Shown: positions 12,370 through 20,482 of the stretch, one piece after another
Position numbering within the stretch: the stretch's first letter is position 1
Layout of the letters: the number at the start of each line of letters is the position of its first letter
Virus record (IMG/VR): IMGVR_UViG_3300006802_000775
Location: 1 to 20,482 of that record
Reading direction: 5' to 3' (one strand)
Length of the DNA: 20,482 bases
Origin: a virus
Notes under the pieces: generated by a model
Told to the model about the DNA's origin: nothing
Databases searched by the model: none
What the model saw: only the letters and a program-made list of their open reading frames with translations
Program-made: the position numbers and the translations under genes

Positions 12370-14232
12370 ATGGCTATTAAATTATCAAGATACGCAGGCA
12401 GTCTAGGAAGCGCACCACTACAAAGTGGACGAACTATTACTACGGGCGTTACCGAAGGTGGATTGCAAGACCTTGGTAAAGGAATTATGGATATTGCCAA
12501 AATGTATGGCGAAGCAAGTATCCGTAGGGAAGCCAAACTGCGTGACCTTGACCTAGTTTCTAAAAACGAAAACGGTAAGAACGAAAGCCTGCTTCACAAT
12601 GATAATTTTACTTTTGACATAGAAACGTCAGGTAGAACCGATTGGCAGTCTTGGGAAGATGAATTTAAGACCAGTTATCAAACAAATGTAACTGACAAAA
12701 AACTCAATGGCGATTTCAAAGACGATGAAGTCGCATGGAAAAAACATGAGCCGTTCAATGACCTAGGTTACATTGAAGGGCTACGTGCTATCCGCACATT
12801 GGCAAAAAATCAGCGTCTTAAAAATGCGCAACGTGCGTATGACCAGTCATGGGTAAGCACCCAAGGTAGCATCGACAAAGCAACGTCAGCCGAAGAAGTA
12901 AAAAGTATTTACGACACATGGGCGACAGGCACGTTAGGTAACTACGCTAAGACTGAATTTATTACGGGTGAACGCTATAAGTCTGACAATGAAGGCATGG
13001 CGGCATATGCAAACAATGCCTATATGTTTCATCAGGTCAGCAAAGGTGTTGCACCATTACAAGCACCTAATGGTAGCGGGGCAATAAATTGGGCTGAACT
13101 AGCCAACAAAGCCGCAGACCCTACTTACAAAATGCAGGACATTCAAGGTAATGAACTTACCGTTGATGACCCAATCCGCAAAGGTCTTATTAAACATTAC
13201 CGTGAAAAAGACGGTGAACAAGACACGTTCTTTGAGCGTGAACGTAATGACCGTCAACGCGAATCAAAAGGTTTTTTTACTGACCGAATCATCAGAATGT
13301 CTACAGGTAAGCCTGATGCTGACTTCCTAGGTGATTTGCAAAAAGACCAAAGTCTTGAGCCTGAAACCAAGTTAGCCCTAAGAAATTCTTACTTTACTAC
13401 TGTCGGTAACTTGAAAGACAAAACAAAACCGTGGGAAACACAGCAAGGCATTGCCGCAGAAGGTATGTTGCGTGTTTTGGTTTCTGCGGGTGTGATTGAT
13501 ACGCAAGAAGAAAAAGGCATTATCCGCGATATGTGGCTAAACGGGCAGTTAATCAGTCCTGAAACCGTTTCTACGCTTGATAAACTTGTTGACGAAAAAA
13601 TTGCACAAAGCAATAAGCCTAACCAAGTGCTTTATAAACGCACAGTAGGCACGATTATGAAAGAAATGGGCGAAAAACAAAGCCCAATAGCCGCGTTATC
13701 AAGTCTTGATGCAGGTGCAGGTTCACTTAAAAGCCTGTCTGATGTTCAAAATCTGATTGATTCAATGTCAGGTCAGATGTCTAAAGAAGCATTGTTGGCT
13801 ATTCAAAACCTAGATTACATGATTGCTGAAGGTCAACGTAAAGGGTTTACTGTCCAAAATATGTTGGGCAACCCAAGTAGTCCAAACTATATCGTTAACG
13901 ATGTTATCAAGGTATATAAAGAACTGAAGTCAGAATCAGACTTAACTAAGTTTAATACTTCAGCGCAAAACTATCTCAACGCAAATTGGTATACAGACGG
14001 CAAGTTTGGTATTGATGCGGCGGCTTGGGCGGCAAGTCCATTGCGTTCTGCACCTGTTGTTAAGAATGTTCCATTGCGCAGGGAAGGCGAAACTATAACG
14101 GATTACTTGCCTAGATTAGATAAGTGGATGCAAGAAAACAAAATGTCTAACAATTCAATGCTACCAATGTTTATGTATGGTGACCAACCAAATGTAGGCG
14201 GGGCGGGTATGAACATTATTGGAACTGAATGA
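12370..14232 (+). CDS. Putative internal virion protein in the gp15 position
   Basis: A 620-residue soluble, mostly helical protein that starts two bases after the gp14-like gene. It begins with a small-residue stretch (SRYAGSLGSAPLQSGRTITT, then GGLQDLGKGIMDIAKMYGEA, about residues 6-48) and continues as long charged helices. Visible blocks include LGYIEGLRAIRTLAKNQRL (about 133-151), FFERERNDRQRESKGFF (about 288-304) and a helical C-terminal region with DYLPRLDKWMQ. I do not recognise a catalytic motif. Order and size match T7 gp15, the periplasmic-tunnel protein ejected with gp14 and gp16, so a similar role is likely but not shown by sequence motif. The stop overlaps the start of the next gene. 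Confidence 0.7.
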   Translation: MAIKLSRYAGSLGSAPLQSGRTITTGVTEGGLQDLGKGIMDIAKMYGEASIRREAKLRDLDLVSKNENGKNESLLHNDNFTFDIETSGRTDWQSWEDEFKTSYQTNVTDKKLNGDFKDDEVAWKKHEPFNDLGYIEGLRAIRTLAKNQRLKNAQRAYDQSWVSTQGSIDKATSAEEVKSIYDTWATGTLGNYAKTEFITGERYKSDNEGMAAYANNAYMFHQVSKGVAPLQAPNGSGAINWAELANKAADPTYKMQDIQGNELTVDDPIRKGLIKHYREKDGEQDTFFERERNDRQRESKGFFTDRIIRMSTGKPDADFLGDLQKDQSLEPETKLALRNSYFTTVGNLKDKTKPWETQQGIAAEGMLRVLVSAGVIDTQEEKGIIRDMWLNGQLISPETVSTLDKLVDEKIAQSNKPNQVLYKRTVGTIMKEMGEKQSPIAALSSLDAGAGSLKSLSDVQNLIDSMSGQMSKEALLAIQNLDYMIAEGQRKGFTVQNMLGNPSSPNYIVNDVIKVYKELKSESDLTKFNTSAQNYLNANWYTDGKFGIDAAAWAASPLRSAPVVKNVPLRREGETITDYLPRLDKWMQENKMSNNSMLPMFMYGDQPNVGGAGMNIIGTE

Positions 14233-17200
14233 TGAATAGTTTAACGGTCACACAACTTAGACAGGCAGGGTTTTCTGATGAACACATCATTAACTTTACC
14301 AATTCTAAAAGACCGTTCCTAAAAGGCGCAGGTTTTTCTGACAGCGAAATCAATGACCATTTTGGTATTGCGCAATCGTCATGGGATATGTTTGCCAAGT
14401 CACAGGTAGTCGGTCAAGACCGTAGCCTAATTGTTGATACAGACGGTGACCAACTATCTGTTAAACCAAAAGACGAAAACGCAACACTTGCAGAAGTCGC
14501 GGCGAAACAGGACAACAATCTTGTTACTAAAGACAATCAGGTTGTAAAGCCTGACGGGGTAACACAGCCTGACACTGTTTCGGCTGATGGACAGCCTGTG
14601 GCTGATACACAGGGCAAAGATTTGATGCGCCCTGAAAACGTCAATCAGCCTACGTTTAACACCAACCTAGCGACAAGCATTGCCGAAGCAGAAAAAAACA
14701 AACCACCAGTTTATAAATGGGAAGATTTAACTGACGTTCAAAAAAGACAACTTAAAATGGGCGGTTCGTTTTGGACTGAAGACGCAAGTGGTAAAACGGG
14801 CGGTAGCGGCAAAAGAATCAGCAGTAAGGACGTTTTGTATCCAAACAAGGAATACACACAGCGTGAAGAAGAAGCGCGTGAAGAACGATTTTCTGTTCTA
14901 AATACTTTAGTTAGTAGTGGTCCATCTACTTTACGTCTACTAGACGGCATACAAAAGACCAATGGGTTTACTGACTTTCAGATAGATACCATTAACGAAG
15001 CATTGTCGTTTGTTTCGGCTATTGAGAGTGACAACAAAAACATTCTCAACGAAATGGGCAATAAGGGCGGCGTGTTTCAGATACGTCAAGACGAAATGGT
15101 TTCATTGATAAACCGTTACGTTAACCTGTCTAAACAGTTTGACCCATCATTTGTTAAGCCTGATTGGGTAGACAAAGCACTAGAAGATAAACGTGCTACA
15201 TCGTTGCCATTGGATGCACAACGTGCGCTGATGCTAACTAAGATGTTTACCATTACACAGCCTGCTTATGCAGACGGTAATTATTCCACAACAGGTAATT
15301 TTCAGTTTAGTGAACTAAGCGATACTGAACGAGCAGAACTTCAACAAATTCGCGTTGACGTAGGTGAAAGCGTAAAAGCAGTAGTCGAAGGTGTTGGCGA
15401 CAGAAATGCACTTCTACAACAAATAGAAGCCAAAAAAGCCGAAATTGAACTTGTTACGGCTAATCCTGCTATTACGATTGGCGAAATTCAAAGACAACAG
15501 GTTGAAATACTTAAACTAGACGAAGCACTAGCCCACCTTGAAAAACAATATGCCGCATTGCAACTGCGCTTAGATAAGCAAGCCAAACTAGCCTATGACG
15601 ATACAGATGCGGGGGCAGAAGCAGACTTTAACAATGCACCGCTAGAAGTGCGTCAGTCATTGTTTGAGTTAATTCGTAAGGACAAACGTGTGCCTGACGA
15701 AAACGCTATGTCTTTGCCTATGCGTATTGCCAAGGGTGACCCTGAAGCAATCAAAGAATTCTATTTGAAATACCACAACCCACCAAATCCTGACCAAGAT
15801 ACCCCTGCGCTTACAGAACGTGTAGACAAGTATCTAAGCAAGTGGAACACCGTGGACTACAAATACGAACTGCCGCAAATGGCAACGTGGTCACAAGACG
15901 GTTGGGTGACTGAATTTGCAAAAGACAGTTACGCAGGACGTAAGTTTATTAAGTATTCAGGTGGTGCAGGCGAACAGAACGTATTCGGCAACGGCATGAA
16001 TTTGTCGGTGTCAGGTCTAATGTCAGCCTATCACTATGAAGTCGGCGTAAACGGTAAAGACCCACGCAAGGCGTATGAAGAAATTTTCATGCACCAAAGT
16101 CAAGACGGAATGTTGGGCTTTTCGCAGGATGTTGCTAAGTCAATGTCGCAAATCCTAGGTGATACGCCGTGGATGGGTGTAGGTTGTGCCGCCGCTGTAG
16201 CACCCCCTGCGGTTGGTATGTTAACCCCTGCCGCACCCGCTGTTGCCCCAACATTGCCGTTCTTCTGTGCCGCAGGTGCATTTGCGTTGCCTGAATCAAT
16301 GCGTGATACCTACATTCGCGGCATTATGAATGGCGAAGTAAACAACTTTGACGAATTTCAAAAAGAATTTATGTCGGCACGAACTGCCGAAGTCGCAGGT
16401 AAATACGGCGTAGTCGGCGCAGTAACTATGGGCGCAGGTAAAGGTGTTCAGGCAATGGGTGGTGGCAGATTGCTACAACTTAGTGCAGAAGTGCCAACAA
16501 TGGTTACCTTGTCCGCAGTGCTAGAAGGACACGTTCCTACTAGACAAGACTTTGCCCATGCCGCTGTCTTGATGTTTGGTATTCATGGCGCAGTAAAAGG
16601 CACAAATGCACTGTATCAAATCTACAAGCGACATGGCGTTCACCCACGTGATGTAGTAACGCTAGCAGAAGCACGTGAAGATATTGCCGCAGATTTGGCT
16701 GAAGGTAGAGTGCCACGTTACTTCACTGAAGTAGGCGAAGCATTGCTTAATGCCGCAGAAGAAACTACAGGCACAAAACTAATACCGCCGCCAAAGGTTG
16801 AAGTAAACCAAACCGTTAAGACTAGCGTTGCAGGAACAGAAACAGGCAAGGTTGTCGGGCGTGAACAGGTAGATGGCGCAGAAGCCATTATCAGCATTGA
16901 AAAGCCAAATGGCGAAGTCATTAAGGTTGGCGAATCAAAAGTAGAGCCGTCAAACTCTGAACACATCACTGTTGAAATTACGCCTGAAGGTCAGGTTCGG
17001 TTTGGCGAAGTTAAAGAAACTAACTTTGAAGCCCGTAAAGCGGCAGGCGAATTTGATGCAGACGTTATTCTGCTTGACGAAATTGTAGTTAAAGCCCCCA
17101 AAGTCGATGTTGCTGTTGATACTGTGGTTAAGAAACAGGAACAGGCAGTCAAATGGGAATCAGACGATGCAGTCGGAACAGTAGACGTTTGGGTCAAGAA

Positions 17201-20200
17201 AGAAGTTTACCCTGAACTAACAGCCGAATTTAAGAACAAAGACGTAGGCAGGGTATCTTACGAAGGCAAAGAAGCGTCTGCAAAAATTAAGTCTGACATA
17301 ATTGGTAGGGTTGAAGAAACCACCAAAGTAGACGTTGTTTACGGTATTGAAAAAGGCGGTCCAAGTGGAATGACCGAAGCATCTACTGTGGTTCGTGCCG
17401 CAGATGGATATTACGTTGTTCCACGTGAAATGTTTGAAGCACTGCGTAAATACACTGACCCTTTGACCAAAGAGGTAAAAGACGCAGATGTTGGCTTTAG
17501 CGAAGGTAATATTGTCTTTATTGCTAAAGATAGCGTAACTGGCAAAACGTCACTGATTGGCAGTCTTCACGCTAAAAAGGCTGAAGGCAAGGTAGAAGCA
17601 CAGGCATCGTCTTACTACACAACCCACATGGACAGCACAGGAAAAACGTGGTCTAGGGAAAATTCTACTAAAGGCGGTAGTCAGCGTAAGATACCTGATG
17701 AACCTAATCAGCCACCACCATTTAACGGCGAACTGAATTGGAAGGGTCTGTTTGAATACGGACGTGGCTTAGACACGTTTGACCTTGTAGAACTTACCCG
17801 CGCATTGATTGACCATACCCCGTTCCTAGAAAACCTGAAGGAAGGCTATTACGGCTATTTCCAATACGGTGGAATTAAGGGTGGTAAAGTCAGACAGTTT
17901 ACTAAGGAAGAACTGAAGGTAGTGGTAAACCGCGCCCTACAGGAAAATCCAAAGCAATTCATTATGACCTTGGCGCATGAGATTGGTCACTTGATTGACT
18001 ATCTGCCACAGGAAACAATGAACAAAGGTAACATCCTTGGTTCACTAGCCGCTATCAAAGACTACCTAAACAAATGGATTGATGGACGTGCAGACGGCGC
18101 GAAACCATTAACCAAGGTAGAAATTGAAGCCTTGCGCAAAGAAGCAGAAGCAGAAGCACTAGCCAAAGAACCTGTGATAGATGCAGAAATCACAGGTGAA
18201 CTAGCGATTACGCCTAAGAAAATCCTAGATATTTGGAAAGACCCTGACATCAGAAGCAAGATTGACCCTGAATTCTATTCGGTCATCCAAGGTCTTAGCA
18301 ATGCGCTGAAGAAGCAGGTAACACGTAGTGCGATGAAGGGCATGATTGACCCGCACATCAAAGCAATCGTGGACAAAATCAATGGCAAGAAAAACATTGA
18401 CCCTGATGTTCTCAAAAAAGCAGAGGACATTCTTGCGGCGAAGGTTGAGAAAGAAATTAAAGAACGTGGTCTTGTTTCTAGGGAAGAAATAATGGCTGAA
18501 TTGAAGGCTTTGACGCAAGAGTGGAAGCCATTCGATGATGCCGCCAACCCTAACTTTACTGCGTATCGTTACAGCCCACGTGAATTGATGGCTGACTTTA
18601 TGATGGCGTTTATGCTACGTCCACAGTGGACTAAAGTTAATGCGCCAAAAGCGTTTGAAGTGTTGATGAACCACTTCCACAAACGCCCTGAAGTCATGCA
18701 GGAATTCCTAAAGATACAAAACGCATTGAACGCAGGCGGCGACAAAATGTTTGCGCCTATTCATACCGCAACAATGGAAATGATGCGGTCAGGTTCAGAG
18801 CGTGTTGGCAAGAAAATGATTGAGGATGCCGAAACAGGACCATCTGTTCGTGATGCGGTAGAAACTGAATTCATTGACATATTTGGTTGGTTCTACAGAC
18901 GCTTTGGTGGACCGAATGGATTTTTTGGTTCTGACAGGGCGGCACGTTGGTTCAATGAAGCCACAATGTATTTTGGCGGCATGATTGAGAAATTCCGCTA
19001 TCGCCATGCTTATATGCAGTCATACCAAAAGGCGATGATGCGCGAAGTGTTTGAACCGCTAAACAAGTCAGGCAAAAGCCATGACGTATTAGGCACGATG
19101 CTACTGTATCGAAACCTAGCGTTTAGTATTCAGCGTGGCGGCAAAGCAAACCCATTAGGTTTGTGGTCACAAATGAAAGAAGCCGTTCAGAAAGATGCTG
19201 AAGGCAACCCTGAACTTGTCAGGATTGTTACCGAAATCGAAGGTGGACGTGACGCAAAGTCTATTTACGAAAACTTTGCCAAACTACACCCTGACGTTGA
19301 TGCGCTAGCCACAAAGTTTTTTGAAATCCGCGCTGAATATATGCACCCTGTCTTAAAAGACAGCATGATGTTTGATGCCGAAACATTACAAAAGATGTTG
19401 GACAACAACGAATACATCACGTTTAGCGTCAGCAAATGGGTAGAAAAGAAGATTGGTAAATATGGCAACAAGGCGTTTATGTCTGCACACATTAAGCGGA
19501 CTGAAGGCACATTGGCAGACATTCTGAACCCACTACACACTACGTTAGAAAAAGACTTCATGCTGTTAACGGCATTGAAGAAAAACCGCCTAATTATTGA
19601 AGCCGTCAAATGGATGCAAGACAACAAGTCTTGGATGGAAACATTTGATATGAACACAAAACTTGGTGGTTCAAAGAAAGATGTGGTGATTGAAAAAGCC
19701 AAGTCGATTGGTAAGGGCGTTTATGAGCCACCGCCAAAAGGTATGCACCAAATTATGTTGATGCGTAACGGCAAGGTAGAAATGTGGAACATGAATAAGT
19801 TTGCCGCTGATGCGTTCTTAGATAACCCTTATCGTTGGATTATGGGAACAAGCATATTAGCGTCTACTAATGCTTGGTATCGCGGCATATTTACTGAATA
19901 TAACCCATTGTTTTGGGGTAAGAATATGTTCAAGGATACAGGACGTGCGGTTCGTAACCTTGAAAACGCCCGTTACTTTGACATTTTGAAGGGCGGTAAA
20001 AACAGTTACGTTAAGTATCTAATCAAATCTATTCGTCCAACATGGAAATCTATCTTTGGCGATGGCACAAACCTAACCAACTTGATGGAAAAGGAAGGCT
20101 ATTTGATTTCGGCAATGGAAGGATACCGTGGTCAAGCAGGTGAACTAGCCATTAGACGTATGGTTAAAGACGGCACATTGACAGCAGATAATGTGATTGT

Positions 20201-20482
20201 CGAAAAACTGTTGCAGAAATTAGACCCCAAAAAGTATGAAACTTTCTACAGCAATACGATGGGTAGGATGTTGGAATACGTTGGGAACATTGCGCGTGTT
20301 TTAGAGCGTATGCACAAAGTCGCAGGTAAGATGTATTTAGATGACGCTGTTAAACGCGGCGAACTAAAGATGTCCGATATGGAAATCTTACAGCGTGTTC
20401 AGGCTGACGTTGGTTCACCATCATTCCTACGCACAGCGCGTATGCACCCTATTATGAACAACGTATTCCTTTTCTCAAACGC
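14229..20482 (+). CDS. Giant polyvalent ejection protein: transglycosylase, metallopeptidase and LPD38-like regions (partial, C-terminus outside window)
   Basis: I translated this frame to the window edge without a stop: at least 2084 residues. The start is ATGATG at 14229/14232, overlapping the previous stop. Residues about 230-310 form a lytic-transglycosylase-like domain: catalytic E266 in FVSAIESDN and, 18 residues on, Q284 in GGVFQI. A helical region follows. An Ala/Pro-rich hydrophobic stretch lies at about 649-688, then LPESMRDTYIRGIMNGE. Repetitive beta-type sequence spans about 850-1060. A zinc metallopeptidase motif AHEIGHLIDYLP (H1250, E1251, H1254) has the likely third ligand E1452 in RELMADF. 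The last 220 residues (PLFWGKNMFKDTGRAV, then GSPSFL and NVFLFSN) resemble LPD38 of large polyvalent phage proteins. The place matches T7 gp16, which enters the host and opens peptidoglycan. Confidence 0.88.
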   Translation, partial: MMNSLTVTQLRQAGFSDEHIINFTNSKRPFLKGAGFSDSEINDHFGIAQSSWDMFAKSQVVGQDRSLIVDTDGDQLSVKPKDENATLAEVAAKQDNNLVTKDNQVVKPDGVTQPDTVSADGQPVADTQGKDLMRPENVNQPTFNTNLATSIAEAEKNKPPVYKWEDLTDVQKRQLKMGGSFWTEDASGKTGGSGKRISSKDVLYPNKEYTQREEEAREERFSVLNTLVSSGPSTLRLLDGIQKTNGFTDFQIDTINEALSFVSAIESDNKNILNEMGNKGGVFQIRQDEMVSLINRYVNLSKQFDPSFVKPDWVDKALEDKRATSLPLDAQRALMLTKMFTITQPAYADGNYSTTGNFQFSELSDTERAELQQIRVDVGESVKAVVEGVGDRNALLQQIEAKKAEIELVTANPAITIGEIQRQQVEILKLDEALAHLEKQYAALQLRLDKQAKLAYDDTDAGAEADFNNAPLEVRQSLFELIRKDKRVPDENAMSLPMRIAKGDPEAIKEFYLKYHNPPNPDQDTPALTERVDKYLSKWNTVDYKYELPQMATWSQDGWVTEFAKDSYAGRKFIKYSGGAGEQNVFGNGMNLSVSGLMSAYHYEVGVNGKDPRKAYEEIFMHQSQDGMLGFSQDVAKSMSQILGDTPWMGVGCAAAVAPPAVGMLTPAAPAVAPTLPFFCAAGAFALPESMRDTYIRGIMNGEVNNFDEFQKEFMSARTAEVAGKYGVVGAVTMGAGKGVQAMGGGRLLQLSAEVPTMVTLSAVLEGHVPTRQDFAHAAVLMFGIHGAVKGTNALYQIYKRHGVHPRDVVTLAEAREDIAADLAEGRVPRYFTEVGEALLNAAEETTGTKLIPPPKVEVNQTVKTSVAGTETGKVVGREQVDGAEAIISIEKPNGEVIKVGESKVEPSNSEHITVEITPEGQVRFGEVKETNFEARKAAGEFDADVILLDEIVVKAPKVDVAVDTVVKKQEQAVKWESDDAVGTVDVWVKKEVYPELTAEFKNKDVGRVSYEGKEASAKIKSDIIGRVEETTKVDVVYGIEKGGPSGMTEASTVVRAADGYYVVPREMFEALRKYTDPLTKEVKDADVGFSEGNIVFIAKDSVTGKTSLIGSLHAKKAEGKVEAQASSYYTTHMDSTGKTWSRENSTKGGSQRKIPDEPNQPPPFNGELNWKGLFEYGRGLDTFDLVELTRALIDHTPFLENLKEGYYGYFQYGGIKGGKVRQFTKEELKVVVNRALQENPKQFIMTLAHEIGHLIDYLPQETMNKGNILGSLAAIKDYLNKWIDGRADGAKPLTKVEIEALRKEAEAEALAKEPVIDAEITGELAITPKKILDIWKDPDIRSKIDPEFYSVIQGLSNALKKQVTRSAMKGMIDPHIKAIVDKINGKKNIDPDVLKKAEDILAAKVEKEIKERGLVSREEIMAELKALTQEWKPFDDAANPNFTAYRYSPRELMADFMMAFMLRPQWTKVNAPKAFEVLMNHFHKRPEVMQEFLKIQNALNAGGDKMFAPIHTATMEMMRSGSERVGKKMIEDAETGPSVRDAVETEFIDIFGWFYRRFGGPNGFFGSDRAARWFNEATMYFGGMIEKFRYRHAYMQSYQKAMMREVFEPLNKSGKSHDVLGTMLLYRNLAFSIQRGGKANPLGLWSQMKEAVQKDAEGNPELVRIVTEIEGGRDAKSIYENFAKLHPDVDALATKFFEIRAEYMHPVLKDSMMFDAETLQKMLDNNEYITFSVSKWVEKKIGKYGNKAFMSAHIKRTEGTLADILNPLHTTLEKDFMLLTALKKNRLIIEAVKWMQDNKSWMETFDMNTKLGGSKKDVVIEKAKSIGKGVYEPPPKGMHQIMLMRNGKVEMWNMNKFAADAFLDNPYRWIMGTSILASTNAWYRGIFTEYNPLFWGKNMFKDTGRAVRNLENARYFDILKGGKNSYVKYLIKSIRPTWKSIFGDGTNLTNLMEKEGYLISAMEGYRGQAGELAIRRMVKDGTLTADNVIVEKLLQKLDPKKYETFYSNTMGRMLEYVGNIARVLERMHKVAGKMYLDDAVKRGELKMSDMEILQRVQADVGSPSFLRTARMHPIMNNVFLFSN

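Noticed and set aside
1-20482. CRISPR array, tRNA genes, insertion sequence, integrase or diversity-generating retroelement
   Set aside because: Looked for because BPP-1-like relatives can carry some of these; no regular repeat-spacer array, tRNA-like cloverleaf, transposase, integrase or reverse transcriptase frame was seen.
1-20482. T7-type phage RNA polymerase promoters
   Set aside because: No long conserved motif recurs before the structural genes; the visible promoters look like host sigma70 types.

Overview
The window is part of a tailed-phage genome, most likely a podovirus or a prophage of that type. It carries a full packaging, head assembly and short-tail gene block, but no long tail tube, tape measure or baseplate genes. 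The host cannot be named. The proteins are of proteobacterial-phage type and coding GC looks moderate. Five 4-bp palindromes (GATC, GGCC, AGCT, CCGG, GTAC) appear to be missing from all 20.5 kb, which points to strong restriction pressure in the hosts.

Left end (1-929, minus strand): four small genes form a tight leftward operon with ATGA-type overlaps. They are a DUF3846-like protein (cut by the window edge), a DUF8033-like protein, a two-helix membrane protein and an unknown 77-residue protein. The operon starts at a sigma70-like promoter with two direct 13-bp repeats over its start region. A divergent intergenic region (930-1054) separates it from the rightward block.

Packaging (1055-3636, plus strand): small terminase, then a 441-bp GC-rich and repeat-rich stretch without a gene, then a PDDEXK nuclease overlapping the large terminase by 4 bp. 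The small terminase and nuclease genes both start exactly 7 nt after a predicted -10 box and lack a convincing Shine-Dalgarno, so both may be leaderless. TTAGG-type elements, including two near-identical 21-bp palindromic repeats, lie at these promoters.

Head (3652-8813): a GNAT acetyltransferase lies between two short paralogous proteins. Then come the portal, a Bbp19-family protein, the scaffold, a 178-bp structured leader, the major capsid protein and a probable decoration protein. A strong hairpin terminator follows (8821-8846).

Tail and ejection proteins (8862-20482): tail adaptor (gp11/TubA-like), nozzle-like protein (gp12/TubB-like) with two extra beta modules, then three genes in the gp14-gp15-gp16 positions of T7. 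The last is at least 2084 residues and runs off the window. It combines a lytic-transglycosylase-like domain, an Ala/Pro-rich hydrophobic segment, an HExxH metallopeptidase domain and an LPD38-like region. The likely logic is: TerS/TerL and the nuclease process and package DNA through the portal; scaffold and capsid build the head; adaptor and nozzle close the tail; the last three proteins are carried inside and injected to open the cell wall for DNA entry.
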